The position numbers were made by a program, and so were the translations under genes. The notes under the pieces were generated by a model. It was given only the letters and a program-made list of their open reading frames with translations. It was not told the origin of the DNA and searched no databases. Source: Actinomadura sp. DC4 (GTDB lineage Bacteria > Actinomycetota > Actinomycetes > Streptosporangiales > Streptosporangiaceae). From it: a stretch of DNA of 64,000 nt. This document shows positions 16,377 through 25,839 of this stretch, piece after piece. The number at the start of each line of letters is the position of its first letter. Position 1 is the first letter of the stretch. The stretch spans positions 1 to 64,000 of the forward strand of contig NZ_JAUEQY010000040.1 in the NCBI RefSeq assembly GCF_030406325.1, written 5' to 3'.

Positions 16377-17627
16377 ATGACGACGGATCACCCGCCAGAA
16401 GGAAACCAGCCTCCCCCCTACTTCTTCCTGAGCTACGCGCGTTCGAAGTATCAACCGGACGACGGCTCGGACCCCGATCTCTGGGTGAAGAAGCTCTACA
16501 AGGCGTTATGCTACGACGTCCACCACCTCACGGCGTCGCCGAATCCCGGCTTCATGGACCTGCAAACGCCACTGGGCTCACAATGGCCGGCCATGCTCTC
16601 CGGCGCCCTGAGCCAATGCCGCGTCTTCGTCGCACTCCTGTCGCCCGGATATTTCACCAGCGAATATTGCGGTAAGGAATGGGCCGTATTCACCGAGCGC
16701 ATGCGCGCCCACTCCGGCGGAGGCGAGCCGCCGATCGCCCTGATACCCGCGCTGTGGACGCCCTTCCGGCTCGACGAACTCCCGCCGGAGGTGAGCGAGA
16801 TCCAGCTCATCCCGCCGGGCTTTCCCCGCACGTACGGGGAAGAGGGCTTCTTCGGGCTGATGAAGCTCCGGCGCTACAACCAGGCGTACAAGGAGTCGGT
16901 GCTCCTGATGGCCAAGACCATCAAGAGGATCGCCGAGGAGACGAACCTGCGGACCTGCACCCCGCCGGACCTGGCCGAGGTCGAGAACGCCTTCGCCGTC
17001 CACCAGGCCAAGAGCGTCGCGCGCCGGGTGCAGGTGACCGTCGCGGCGTACTCGCTGCCGGCCTCGCGCGCCGAGGGCGCGGACCGTTCCCTTCAGTCGC
17101 GGAGCCCGTACTACTACGGCCACACGATGCGCGAGTGGACGCCCTACCGCAGCCGTACCGACTCCACGCCGATCGCCCGGTACGCGGAGCAGGTGATCGC
17201 CGGCCTCGGCCACCAGGCCGTCATCGCGCCGCTCGACGAGCCCGAGGTGGAGGCCGCGCCCGCGCCCTCGATCATGGTCGTCGACCCGTGGGCCGCCGGC
17301 GTCCCCGCGATCGGGGACCGGCTCCGCCGGCTCGACGACCCCCCACGGCACGTGATCGTGCCCTGGAACAACGACGACGAGGACACGACGCGCGACGAGG
17401 ACCGGCTCGAACGCGACCTCACGGCCACGGTCGGGCGCAGCCTCGCGCTCAACGGCTCGGCCCGCCGCGTGCCCACGCTCAAGGCGTTCCGCGAGCAGCT
17501 TCCCAAGGCCGTCAACGAGGCGATCACCCGGCACTTCAAGACCGCGCCCGCCTATCCGCCGCAGGAGCCTCCCGTCGAACGTCCCCTGCACGAACAGACC
17601 CCGGACAGCCCCCGGAGAGACCAATGA
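16377..17627 (+). CDS. fxsC: FxsC: TIR-like protein of the FxSxx-COOH system
   Basis: A 416-aa cytoplasmic protein. The N-terminal 180 residues are a TIR/SEFIR-like domain: [12 protein letters not shown] (beta-A), a middle strand [22 protein letters not shown] with the acidic Glu typical of the fold, and a C-terminal hydrophobic strand. Residues from about 220 form the FxsC-specific second domain, again alpha/beta with VVDPWA near 305. A TTA codon lies at residue 44. A strong AAGGGGG ribosome site precedes ATG 16377. Its stop overlaps the next ATG (ATGA). It presumably signals from, or responds to, the modified peptide; no enzymatic NADase activity can be claimed from sequence alone. Confidence 0.9.
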   Translation: MTTDHPPEGNQPPPYFFLSYARSKYQPDDGSDPDLWVKKLYKALCYDVHHLTASPNPGFMDLQTPLGSQWPAMLSGALSQCRVFVALLSPGYFTSEYCGKEWAVFTERMRAHSGGGEPPIALIPALWTPFRLDELPPEVSEIQLIPPGFPRTYGEEGFFGLMKLRRYNQAYKESVLLMAKTIKRIAEETNLRTCTPPDLAEVENAFAVHQAKSVARRVQVTVAAYSLPASRAEGADRSLQSRSPYYYGHTMREWTPYRSRTDSTPIARYAEQVIAGLGHQAVIAPLDEPEVEAAPAPSIMVVDPWAAGVPAIGDRLRRLDDPPRHVIVPWNNDDEDTTRDEDRLERDLTATVGRSLALNGSARRVPTLKAFREQLPKAVNEAITRHFKTAPAYPPQEPPVERPLHEQTPDSPRRDQ

Positions 17628-20600
17628 CCCAGCCCGGTACGGGAACGATCGTCACCTTTTACAGCTACAAAGGTGGTACCGGGCGGACCATGGCGCTGGC
17701 GAACACCGCGTGGATCCTCGCGCAGAGCGGCAAGAAGGTCCTGACCGTCGACTGGGACCTGGAGTCGCCCGGCCTGCACAAGTTCTTCCACCCGTTCCTC
17801 AACGACAAGGTCGTCTCGTCGACGCCCGGCGTGATCGAGCTCATCACCGGGTACTCCTGGGCGGCGACCACCGCGGGGCAGCGCAGCCGCGACTGGCACA
17901 TCGAGTACGCCCGCGTGCTCCCCCACGCGGTCTCGCTGGAGTGGGTCTTCCCCTCCGGCGGCGAGCTCGACTTCATCTCGGCGGGCCGGCAGAACCGCGA
18001 CTACTCGTCGCTGATCTCGAGCATGGACTGGGACAACTTCTACGGCCGGCTGGGCGGCGGGCAGTTCTTCGACGCGTTACGCGCGGACATGAAACGGCAC
18101 TACGACTACGTGCTGATCGACAGCCGTACCGGCCTGAGCGATATCGCCGACATCTGCACGGTCCACCTGCCGGACGTCGTGGTCGACTGCTTCACCCTCA
18201 GCGCGCAGAGCATCGAGGGGGCCGCGGCCGTCGCCCGCCGGATCGACGAGCGTTACGCGGGCCGCGGCATCAGGATCCTTCCCGTCCCCATGCGCACGGA
18301 GAACGCCGAGCAGGTGAAGGTCGAGGCCGGGCGGGCGGTCGCGCGGGCCAGGTTCGACCACTTTCCCAAGAACATGGGAAAGGAGGAACGGACGCGGTAC
18401 TGGCTGGCCGTGGAGATCCCCTACCGCGCCTTCTACGCGTTCGAGGAGACGCTGGCCGTGTTCGGGGACCCTCCCGGATCTCCCGGCTCCCTGCTGTCCG
18501 CCTTCGAGAGACTGACGAACGCCATCACCGACGGCGAGGTCGGCGCCCTTCCGCCGATCGACGAAGAGCGGCGGGCGGCGACGCTGGAACTGTTCACGCG
18601 GCACGAACCGGCCGAGATCACCGAGATCCTCCTGAGCTACGTGTCGGACGACCGCGCCTGGGCGGACTGGATCGCCACCGTCCTCGACCGCGTCGGGTTC
18701 CGGGTCGTCATCCGGTGTGCCGACGACGACCCGGACGGCGCCCTGGGGAGCCTCGTCGATCCGGCGCTGCAGGCCCCCTCACGGACCCTCGCCCTCGTGT
18801 CCCCCGCCTATGCGAAGTCCTCGCAGGTCCGCAAGATCTGGAACGCGCTGACCGAGACGCCGCTCTCGGGAGCCGCCACGCGGATCACCGCGATACGGAT
18901 CCTCGACACGAAGCTGCGGCCGCCGTTCACGTCCGTACCGTCGGCCGACCTGTCCGGGCGGGAGGAACTCCGCGCGATCGACGAGCTCCTGCGCGCCGTG
19001 GACCAGCCGGTGTCACCCGCCGAGCATCCGGCGGCGCAGACCCCCGCCGGGCCCCGCTTCCCCGGCGCGGCCACGAACCCCGCCGTCTGGAACGTCGGCA
19101 CCCGTAACGCCGGCTTCACCGGACGCGGCGTGGCGCTGGAACGACTCCGCGACCAGATGCTCGGTAGCGGCCAGGCCGTCGCCCGGCCGCAGGCGCTGTA
19201 CGGCCTGGGCGGAGTCGGCAAGACGCAGGTCGCGCTCGAGTACGCGCACCGGTTCAAGGCCGACTACGACCTGGTGTGGTGGATCTCCGCCGACCAGCCG
19301 GACCTGATCAACACGGCGCTCGCCGAGCTCGCGGGACGGCTCGGCCAGCCGGTCGGCGACAACGTCACCGAGGCCGCCGAGGCGGCGCGCGAGCGGCTGC
19401 GGCGCGGCGGCGCACGCTGGCTGCTGATCTTCGACAACGCCGACGACCCGAAGGCCGTGAAGAGATACCTTCCGGGTGGCGACGGGCATGTCCTGATCAC
19501 CTCACGCAACAAGGCGTGGTCGCGGGTCGCGACGCCGCTGGAGATCGACGTCTTCACCATCGGGGAGAGCGTCGAGCACCTCATGCGCCGCGTTCCCGGC
19601 CTCAGCGCGGCCAACGCGCTGGACCTCGGCACCGCGCTCGGCTTCCTGCCCCTCGCGGTCGAGCAGGCGGCCGCGTGGCTCGAGACCACCGGAGTGCCGG
19701 CCGAGACGTACCTCGAAATGCTGCAGACGCAGACCGCGGAGATCCTGGCGACGGACGCGCCCCCGGACTATCCCGCGCCGGTCGCCAGCACCTGGGCGCT
19801 GTCGTTCCGGCAGCTCAGCGAGGCGTCACCGGCCGCCGCGCGGCTGCTGCGGCTGTGCTCGTTCTTCGCCTCGGACCCCATCTCGCTGGACATGATCTAC
19901 AGCGACCAGATGGTGCACCTGCTGTCGAAGTACGACCGGGCGATCCGTGACACGCTCGTCCTCGCCAAGGTGGTGCAGGAGCTGAGCCGGTTCGCGCTCG
20001 CAAAGGTCGACCAGGGGAACAGGTCGCTGCAGGTCCATCGCCTGGTGCAGGCCGTCGTGCGTTCTCGCATGACGCAGGCGGAGCAGGACGGCGCCTGCCA
20101 CGACGTGCACTCGATCCTGTTCCGCGCCAAACCAGAGGGCGACACCGATATCCCCGACAAGTGGCCGAAGTACGACCTGATCCTGCCGCACATCCTTCCG
20201 TCCCGCGCCGCCGAGTGCGGCGAGGAGGACACCCGGCAGCTCCTCATCGACCTGGTGCGTTACCTGTGGCGGCGAGGCGACTTCGAACGCTCGATCAGCG
20301 TCGGCACTTACATGTCGGAGCTGTGGGCCGGCCGGCTGGGCGACGACGACTGGCAGCGGCTGCACCTGGAGTCGCAGCTGGCGAACGCCTACCGGTACCA
20401 GGGGCTCTACGGAAAGGCCCGTGCGATCGATGAGGACGTCCTCCTGCGGCAGCGGCGCACGCTCGGCGAGGACGACCCGCAGACGCTGGTGACCGCCGGC
20501 GGCCTGGCCTCCGACCTGCGCGCGCTGGGGGAGTTCGCCGAGGCCCTCACCATCTCCACCGACACGTACGACCGGATGAAGGTCGTCCTCGGCGAGGAGC

Positions 20601-21547
20601 ATCCGCGGACGCTCTCGGCCGCCAACAACGTCGCGGTGTCCCTCCGCCTCGCCGGAGAGCCGGCCCGCGCTCGCGACCTCGATCGCCGGACCCTCGCGCG
20701 GCGCGCCCACGTCCTCCACGAGAAACACCCCGACCTGCTGTCCTCCGCCGCGAACCTGGCCGCCGACCTGCGCGACCTGGGCGAGCTGGAGGCCTCGGTC
20801 ACGCTGTTGCGCACCGCCCTGGAGGAGTACCGGGAGGTGCTGGGCGACCGGAGGCTCGACACGTTGAGGACGGGCAAGAGCCTCGCGGTGTCGCTGCGCA
20901 GATCCGGTCTCCACGAGGAGGCCGGCGGGCTGGCGTCCAGCACGCTCGACCTGTTCGACCAGATCTTCCCCCACTCTCCCGACGCCATCTTCGCCGCCGT
21001 CGAGATGGCCTGCTGCCTGTGGGCGCTGGGCGACCCGGCCGGGGCACGCCTCCAGACCGGCGCGGTCCTCGAACGTCAGCGCTCCGGCCTCGGCGCGGAC
21101 CACCCGTACACCCATGTGATCGCCAGCAACCTCGTCATCTACCTGCGCGACGCGGGAGACCTTCCGGCCGCCCTCGAACTCGGCGCGGAGACACGGCGGG
21201 CCCTCTCCGCGGCGTTCGGGGACGACCATCCCTGCGCCCTGTCCTGCGCGGTCAACGTGGCGAACTGCCTGGGCGACCTCGGGCGGCACGAGGAGGCCGA
21301 GCGGCTGGAGCGCAGGACGCTCGGCCGGTTCGCCGCCCGTCTCGGCGAGCGGCATCCCGACACGCTCGTCTGCCGGTCGAACCTGTCGGTCACGCTCCAG
21401 GCCATGGGCCACGAGGAGGAGGCGGCCCGGCTGCGCGGCGCCGCGGTCGACGCCCTGTCGGAGGTCATCGGCGCGCACCATCCGGACGTCGACAAGGCGC
21501 GCGCGGGCCGGCGGCTCGGCAGGGACCTGGAGACCCAGCCGTTCTGA
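17624..21547 (+). CDS. FxSxx-COOH system STAND/NLR-like protein: ParA-like + TIR-like + NB-ARC + TPR
   Basis: A 1307-aa multidomain protein starting at the ATG that overlaps the fxsC stop. Order: (1) SIMIBI/ParA-like P-loop, K-G-G-T-G-R-T at 16-22 with a hydrophobic strand ending in Asp166; (2) TIR-like domain from about 331 ([16 protein letters not shown]) to about 460; (3) NB-ARC ATPase with GLGGVGKT at 527-534 and Walker [10 protein letters not shown] at 600-608, then a winged-helix stretch; (4) about nine 42-residue kinesin-light-chain-type TPRs from about 910 to the end, marked by repeated L-G-E-x-H-P-x-T-L. This resembles NLR immune receptors. A TTA codon is at residue 152. Confidence 0.9.
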   Translation: MTQPGTGTIVTFYSYKGGTGRTMALANTAWILAQSGKKVLTVDWDLESPGLHKFFHPFLNDKVVSSTPGVIELITGYSWAATTAGQRSRDWHIEYARVLPHAVSLEWVFPSGGELDFISAGRQNRDYSSLISSMDWDNFYGRLGGGQFFDALRADMKRHYDYVLIDSRTGLSDIADICTVHLPDVVVDCFTLSAQSIEGAAAVARRIDERYAGRGIRILPVPMRTENAEQVKVEAGRAVARARFDHFPKNMGKEERTRYWLAVEIPYRAFYAFEETLAVFGDPPGSPGSLLSAFERLTNAITDGEVGALPPIDEERRAATLELFTRHEPAEITEILLSYVSDDRAWADWIATVLDRVGFRVVIRCADDDPDGALGSLVDPALQAPSRTLALVSPAYAKSSQVRKIWNALTETPLSGAATRITAIRILDTKLRPPFTSVPSADLSGREELRAIDELLRAVDQPVSPAEHPAAQTPAGPRFPGAATNPAVWNVGTRNAGFTGRGVALERLRDQMLGSGQAVARPQALYGLGGVGKTQVALEYAHRFKADYDLVWWISADQPDLINTALAELAGRLGQPVGDNVTEAAEAARERLRRGGARWLLIFDNADDPKAVKRYLPGGDGHVLITSRNKAWSRVATPLEIDVFTIGESVEHLMRRVPGLSAANALDLGTALGFLPLAVEQAAAWLETTGVPAETYLEMLQTQTAEILATDAPPDYPAPVASTWALSFRQLSEASPAAARLLRLCSFFASDPISLDMIYSDQMVHLLSKYDRAIRDTLVLAKVVQELSRFALAKVDQGNRSLQVHRLVQAVVRSRMTQAEQDGACHDVHSILFRAKPEGDTDIPDKWPKYDLILPHILPSRAAECGEEDTRQLLIDLVRYLWRRGDFERSISVGTYMSELWAGRLGDDDWQRLHLESQLANAYRYQGLYGKARAIDEDVLLRQRRTLGEDDPQTLVTAGGLASDLRALGEFAEALTISTDTYDRMKVVLGEEHPRTLSAANNVAVSLRLAGEPARARDLDRRTLARRAHVLHEKHPDLLSSAANLAADLRDLGELEASVTLLRTALEEYREVLGDRRLDTLRTGKSLAVSLRRSGLHEEAGGLASSTLDLFDQIFPHSPDAIFAAVEMACCLWALGDPAGARLQTGAVLERQRSGLGADHPYTHVIASNLVIYLRDAGDLPAALELGAETRRALSAAFGDDHPCALSCAVNVANCLGDLGRHEEAERLERRTLGRFAARLGERHPDTLVCRSNLSVTLQAMGHEEEAARLRGAAVDALSEVIGAHHPDVDKARAGRRLGRDLETQPF

Positions 21548-21581
21548 CGGTTTGTCGTACCCGGTTCCTAGGGTGGTGCGC

Positions 21582-22280
21582 GTGAACCGTACGGATCGCC
21601 TCTACGCCCTGGTCGAGGAGCTGCGGGCCGTCGCGCCACGCCCGCGCAGCGCGCGCTGGCTGGCCGGCCGTTTCGAGGTCAGCGTGCGCACGGTCGAGCG
21701 CGACATCAGCGCGTTGCAGCAGTCGGGGGTGCCGATCTACGCCGAGCCCGGCCGTACGGGCGGCTACTGCCTCGACAAGGCGCGCACGCTGCCGCCGGTC
21801 AACCTGACCCCGGGCGAGGCCGTCGCGATGGCGGTGGCCCTGCGGCGGCTGGAGGGCACGCCGTTCCGTACCAACGCGGGTTCGGCGCTGCGCAAGCTCG
21901 TCGCCGCGATGCAGCAAGACGACGCCGCCGCGGCCCGCGACCTGGCCGCCCGCATCCACCTGCTCGACGACGCGGGCACCACGCCGTCGGTGCCGCGTGT
22001 GGTCGCCGACGCGCTGTCCGCCCGCCGCGTCCTGCGCATCGGCTATGGCGACCGCGGGGGCGCCGCCACGACGCGCGAGATCGAGCCGCTCGGCTACGTC
22101 GGCACGCCCACGCACTGGTATCTCGTGGCGTGGTGCCGGCTGCGCGACGCGCTGCGCATCTTCCGCACCGACCGGATCACCTCGGTCGCGGTCACCGCCG
22201 AGGTGCCCGAGCCGCGACCGCTGAGCAGGGACGATCTCGACATCCCGCACGGGACCGTTCGCCGGCTCACTCTGAGCTGA
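21582..22280 (+). CDS. WYL-domain transcriptional regulator
   Basis: A 232-aa regulator with an N-terminal HTH_11 winged helix (residues 1-60; R-T-V-E-R-D-I-S-A-L-Q is the recognition helix) and a C-terminal WYL sensor domain around HWYLVAWCRLRDALRIF. GTG 21582 is chosen over an upstream TTG because GGGTGG sits five bases before it and the family starts with N-R-T-x-R-L. It begins 34 bases after the Fxs TPR gene but converges on a VOC-family gene, a pairing often seen for WYL regulators of small metabolic enzymes, so membership in the Fxs system is doubtful. Confidence 0.9.
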   Translation: MNRTDRLYALVEELRAVAPRPRSARWLAGRFEVSVRTVERDISALQQSGVPIYAEPGRTGGYCLDKARTLPPVNLTPGEAVAMAVALRRLEGTPFRTNAGSALRKLVAAMQQDDAAAARDLAARIHLLDDAGTTPSVPRVVADALSARRVLRIGYGDRGGAATTREIEPLGYVGTPTHWYLVAWCRLRDALRIFRTDRITSVAVTAEVPEPRPLSRDDLDIPHGTVRRLTLS

Positions 22281-22284
22281 CGGC

Positions 22285-22312
22285 CGGGCCGGCCCGGTGA
22301 AGGGCCGGCCCG
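22285..22312. terminator. Bidirectional hairpin between WYL and VOC genes
   Basis: CGGGCCGGCCC (22285-22295) pairs with GGGCCGGCCCG (22302-22312) around GGTGAA. It lies between two convergent stop codons, so it can end transcription from both sides. Confidence 0.65.
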
Positions 22313-22318
22313 CGCGGC

Positions 22319-22702
22319 TCAGGACCGGACGAACGGCGGCCTGAACACCCCGAAGTGGTTGCCCGCCGGATCGAGCAGGTGCGCGAACGTCACCCCGACC
22401 GGGTTGACCTCCGGCCCGCGCTGCACCTTGCCGCCCGCCATTTCGACCCGCCGGCACGTGGCCTCGACGTCCTCCACCAGAATGGTGAAGACCGCGTAAT
22501 TGGGCGTCTCTCCCTTTGTCGCGAAAAGCCCGCCGTGCAGCCCGTCGGCGTCGCCCGTGGTGAACATCTGGTACGCCAGATCGGTGCTCTTCGTGGCGTC
22601 ATGGGAGACCGTCCAGCCGAACACGTCACCGTAGAACCGTTTCGCGGCCGCCGGGTCGTCAGTGCCGATCTCGAACCAGCCGATGCCGTTGAATGCAGGC
22701 AT
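22319..22702 (-). CDS. VOC-family protein (glyoxalase/bleomycin-resistance fold)
   Basis: A 127-aa protein of two beta-alpha-beta-beta-beta repeats. It shows the VOC pattern G-W-F-E-I-G-T-D-D-P-A-A-A-K-R-F-Y-G near the start and D-P-A-G-N-H-F-G-V-F near the end. The second repeat keeps a His and Glu/Asp-like positions, but a full metal triad is not certain. GAGGGAG precedes ATG 22702. The convergent WYL regulator may control it. The substrate is unknown; members range from glyoxalase-like enzymes to drug-binding proteins. Confidence 0.88.
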   Translation of the reverse strand: MPAFNGIGWFEIGTDDPAAAKRFYGDVFGWTVSHDATKSTDLAYQMFTTGDADGLHGGLFATKGETPNYAVFTILVEDVEATCRRVEMAGGKVQRGPEVNPVGVTFAHLLDPAGNHFGVFRPPFVRS

Positions 22703-22781
22703 TGTTCTCCCTCTCGTGTCGCGCCGGGCGTGCCCGGCCCACCCACTCTGGAGGGCGGCGGCGACAACCCCCTGTCGGTAT

Positions 22782-23684
22782 TTACGCGGAGCCGTTCCGG
22801 CGGCTCTCCACGAGCCAGGGCAGGAGCCTGGGCAGGACGTCGAGCGCGCTGAAGTGCGACCCGCCCGGGTGGAGGATCAGCCTGGCGCCCGGGATGCGCT
22901 CGCCGAGCCAGGCGGCGTGGCCCGCCGGGGAGAACCGGTCCTCGGCGCCGTGCCAGACCAGCGTGGGCCGGGAGATCGTGCCCGGGTCGAATCCCCAGGG
23001 CGTCACCAGGGCGATCACGTCGTCGACCCAGCCGGCCGCCGACGACCGCAGTCCCTCGGCGAAGTTGCTGACCAGCAGACGGCGGATGCCGACGTCTCCG
23101 ATGATCTTCCGATCGGCGTCGGTGAGCTCGTCCAGGAGTCCGGCGAGGTGCGAACCCGGGTCCTCCCTGATCCGTTCGGCGGCCGGGCCGAGACGCCCGG
23201 CGACCACACTGACGCTGCGCCGCGCCGCGGAGAACTCCGCGACGTTCGACGCCGTCATGCCCGCGAACCAGTCGAGCCCGTCCGCTCCGTGCGGCGCCAG
23301 CGGAACCAGGGCCGCCGCCTTGGTCACCCGCCCGGGGAGCAACGCCGCGCAGGCCAGGGCGTGCGGTCCGCCGCCGGAACGCCCGAGAACGGCGAACCGC
23401 CGCAGCCCGAGCGCGTCCGCGATGGCCGCCACATCCGCGGCGGCGTCGGCCACCGTCCGCCCGGACTTGCGATCCGACTCGCCGTAGCCGGGCCGGTCGA
23501 AGGCGATCAGGCGGACGCCGGACTGGTAGAGGACGATCGGCCGCGGCCGTGGGCCCAGCCGGCAGCCGGGCGTCCCGTGCAGGAGGAAGACCGGACGCCC
23601 CTTCGGCTCTCCGCTCTCTTCCACCGCCAGTTTCCTGCCGTCAGCCGCGATCACCACTCGTGCCAACGCCGACTCCCACCCCAT
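22782..23684 (-). CDS. Alpha/beta hydrolase
   Basis: A 300-aa soluble hydrolase. The oxyanion region is VFLLHGTPGCR at 32-42, the nucleophile elbow is G-R-S-G-G-G at 101-106 with Ser103, and the catalytic His lies in P-G-G-S-H-F near residue 280; an Asp in W-H-G-A-E-D-R-F completes the triad. The arrangement fits epoxide-hydrolase/esterase-like or proline-iminopeptidase-like members. The start at 23684 has no clear ribosome site; a TTG 18 bases inside is preceded by GGGAG and could be the real start. It stands alone between the VOC gene and a gene-poor stretch. Confidence 0.85.
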   Translation of the reverse strand: MGWESALARVVIAADGRKLAVEESGEPKGRPVFLLHGTPGCRLGPRPRPIVLYQSGVRLIAFDRPGYGESDRKSGRTVADAAADVAAIADALGLRRFAVLGRSGGGPHALACAALLPGRVTKAAALVPLAPHGADGLDWFAGMTASNVAEFSAARRSVSVVAGRLGPAAERIREDPGSHLAGLLDELTDADRKIIGDVGIRRLLVSNFAEGLRSSAAGWVDDVIALVTPWGFDPGTISRPTLVWHGAEDRFSPAGHAAWLGERIPGARLILHPGGSHFSALDVLPRLLPWLVESRRNGSA

Positions 23685-24226
23685 AGCGCAAGCCCCACAT
23701 TCAGGATTTTCGCAAAGATTCCCGGCTGTGGGCGCCGCGGGATCGCCCTAATCTTCGGGGCCGCGGCGGGGGTGGTCTCCGTGGTGCTCAACGGGCCGAC
23801 GAGGCCACTGCCTTTACATTGTAGATTTTTTAGAGGGCGATGATCGGCCGGCCGCCGACGCGCAGCCGTGGGGCGCGTGGGTGTGGACGCAGGCCCGTCT
23901 CATGGCCCGGTGGACGTGCTCTCGACATACGTCGATGAAGCAGATGGGATCCCAGTCGACGCGCTCTGTCTTGCCCGCGTTGATGGTCCTCACAGGTTTC
24001 TTGTTCTTATCCATCAAGACGACTTACGCCCTGTTGATTTCGGTTCCGTCGCCCGCGCCGCCGGCGCGCCTGTGGACAGCGCCGCCCCGAGAGCGAGAGC
24101 GACCACAGAAGCCAACGCGCCCCCGGGCCGTGACGTTCGACCTACGCATGATCGAATCCTTTCTCTGTGCTTGGACCGGACTCAGCCAAGCAGCGACCGG
24201 ATTCAGGTCGGCTTCAGCGCATTCGT
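23685..24226. other. Gene-poor stretch with a possible decayed secreted-protein gene
   Basis: This 540-base region has lower GC than its surroundings. On the minus strand, ATG 24149 (with AAAGGA upstream) opens a short frame that, after a +1 shift, reads a signal-peptide-like segment (ASVVALALGAALSTGAPAARA) ending at TGA 24014-24016. A 67-residue frame (TTG 24017 or ATG 24014, to 23814) overlaps that stop and begins MDKNKKPVRT, with little recognisable fold. It could be a broken small secreted protein plus a partner, or noise. Confidence 0.25.
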
Positions 24227-24664
24227 TCAGCGGGCGAGGATCGACCGGCCGCCGAAGCGCGGCTGCAGGTCTTCCTGGATCTTCGTGGCGCTGGCCGTCA
24301 CCAGCCGTACGGTCTCGGCGAGGACGGTCTCGTTCACCGTCTCACCGAAGAGGGAGTACTCGAACTCCAGCGTCGCGGCGTCGGTCTCGCCCTCGGTGAA
24401 GAAGCTCAGCGCGCCGAACAGGAAGTTCCCGCCGTTCACCGCGACGTGCCGGGTGACCTCCGGGGTGAGGCCCAGGTCGACCAGCACCGGGGCGCGGACG
24501 TTGACCCGGCCCCCTCCCCCGAGGCCGTCCGTCACCTCCACGAAGACGACGGTCTTCTCGAACGGGACGACGACGGCGCCGTGCCGATTGGCGTATGCAC
24601 CCGTGAACTGGCCTTTTACCCACTCGAAGCACTTCGTTCGTAGTGAATCGGTGAACTCAGACAT
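24227..24664 (-). CDS. YbjN/T3SS-chaperone-fold protein
   Basis: A 145-aa protein with the alpha-beta pattern of the bacterial type III-chaperone-like/YbjN superfamily: an N-terminal amphipathic helix, then strands VVVPFEKTVVFVEV, INV-like NVRAPVLVDLG, a NGGNFLFGALSF hairpin and a long C-terminal helix (NETVLAETVRLVTASATKIQEDL). In actinomycetes such proteins are stand-alone, often annotated as sensory transduction regulators, with no known biochemical role. ATG 24664 is the only reasonable start. The assignment rests on secondary-structure pattern and a few motifs. Confidence 0.65.
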   Translation of the reverse strand: MSEFTDSLRTKCFEWVKGQFTGAYANRHGAVVVPFEKTVVFVEVTDGLGGGGRVNVRAPVLVDLGLTPEVTRHVAVNGGNFLFGALSFFTEGETDAATLEFEYSLFGETVNETVLAETVRLVTASATKIQEDLQPRFGGRSILAR

Positions 24665-24915
24665 GACTCATTTTTCTCACCGCAGTCAGCACGCGGCATC
24701 ATTCATGCGTCGTAGACGGCATACGCCACTGCCAGGGCCGGAATACGGCTGTTTCGGGAGAGGCCGCCGGCGCACCGCGGGCGGGCGAAATGCAGGGACG
24801 TCCCGCTCCCCGCATTTCCAGGTTATAGCGCACCCGGGGAGCTTGCGGCAGGACCCGGGTCGTGCCGCATGATTGCCGACCGAAAGGCGAAAAGGCACGG
24901 AAACGGGGGACGTGA

Positions 24916-25834
24916 ATGCGGGTGCTGTTGTCGACGTGGGGGTCGCGCGGGGACGTCGAGCCGCTGGCGAGACTCGCGGCGCGGTTGCGGGAACTCGGCG
25001 CGGAGGCCCGGGTGTGCGCGCCGCCGGACGAGGAGTTCGCGGCGCTGCTGGCGCGGGCCGGCGTGCCACTGGTGCCGATGGGCCCCTCGGTGCGTTCGGT
25101 GGTCGCCGGTGAGAGGCCGCCCTCGGCGCAGGACGCGTTCCGGCTCGCTCCCGAGCTGGTCGCCGCGCGGTTCGAGACGCTCACCGCGGCGGCCGAGGGA
25201 TGTGACGCGCTGCCGGCGACCGGCCTGTTGCCGGCCGGCGCGCCGGACGTGGCCGAGAGGCCGGGCATCCCCTATGTGTTCGCCTGCTTCCCCACCGCCG
25301 GGCTGCCGTCGCGGCGCTTCCCGCCGGGGGCCCGGCCGGGCAAGCATGGCCGCGCACGCTCCGGAGGGCATCGCACGGGCGGCCGTCGAGGCGGGCCGCG
25401 CGCTCGGCCGCCGCGTACTCCTGGCCGATGGCTGGGCCGGGCCGGCCGCGGTCGACGACCGGGACGACTGCCTCGTCGTCGGCGAGGTCGACCAGCAGGC
25501 GCTGTTCCCCCGGGTGGCCGCGGTCGTGCACCACGGCGGCGCCGGCACCACCACGACGGCCGCCCTCGCCGGCGCGCCCCAGGTCGTGGTGCCCCGGATC
25601 GTGGACCAGCCGCGCCGGGCCGCCCGGGTGGCCGAGCCGGGCATCGGCGCGGCGCACGACGAGCCGGCCCCGACCGCCGGCTCCCTGTCCTCCGCGCTCA
25701 GGACGGCCCTGGCACCCGAGACCCGGACGCGGGCGCGGGCCGTGGCCGCCACGACCCGCACCGTTGGGACGGCCGTCGCCGCGAGACTGCTGCTCGAGGC
25801 GGCCCGCCGTGAGAGGCCGCCCGTGCCCGCGTGA
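24916..25834 (+). pseudogene. GT1 glycosyltransferase (vancomycin/MGT type), internally deleted
   Basis: The N-terminal Rossmann half ([16 protein letters not shown]) reads well from ATG 24916 to about 25340. The C-terminal donor half, including [12 protein letters not shown] and P-R-I-V-D-Q-P, continues in another frame from about 25348 to TGA 25832-25834. Adding the two parts gives about 300 residues, some 100 short of a normal enzyme: the linker and first C-terminal strands are missing. A deletion joined the two halves out of frame, so no active UDP/TDP-sugar transferase can be made. Confidence 0.82.
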
Positions 25835-25839
25835 GATCC

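Noticed and set aside
17624-21547. Proven anti-phage defence system
   Set aside because: The NLR-like layout is suggestive only; no effector active site was confirmed and no defence genes surround the locus.
21582-22280. WYL regulator as part of the Fxs system
   Set aside because: It is on the same strand but 34 bases away with its own ribosome site, and its natural partner is the convergent VOC gene.
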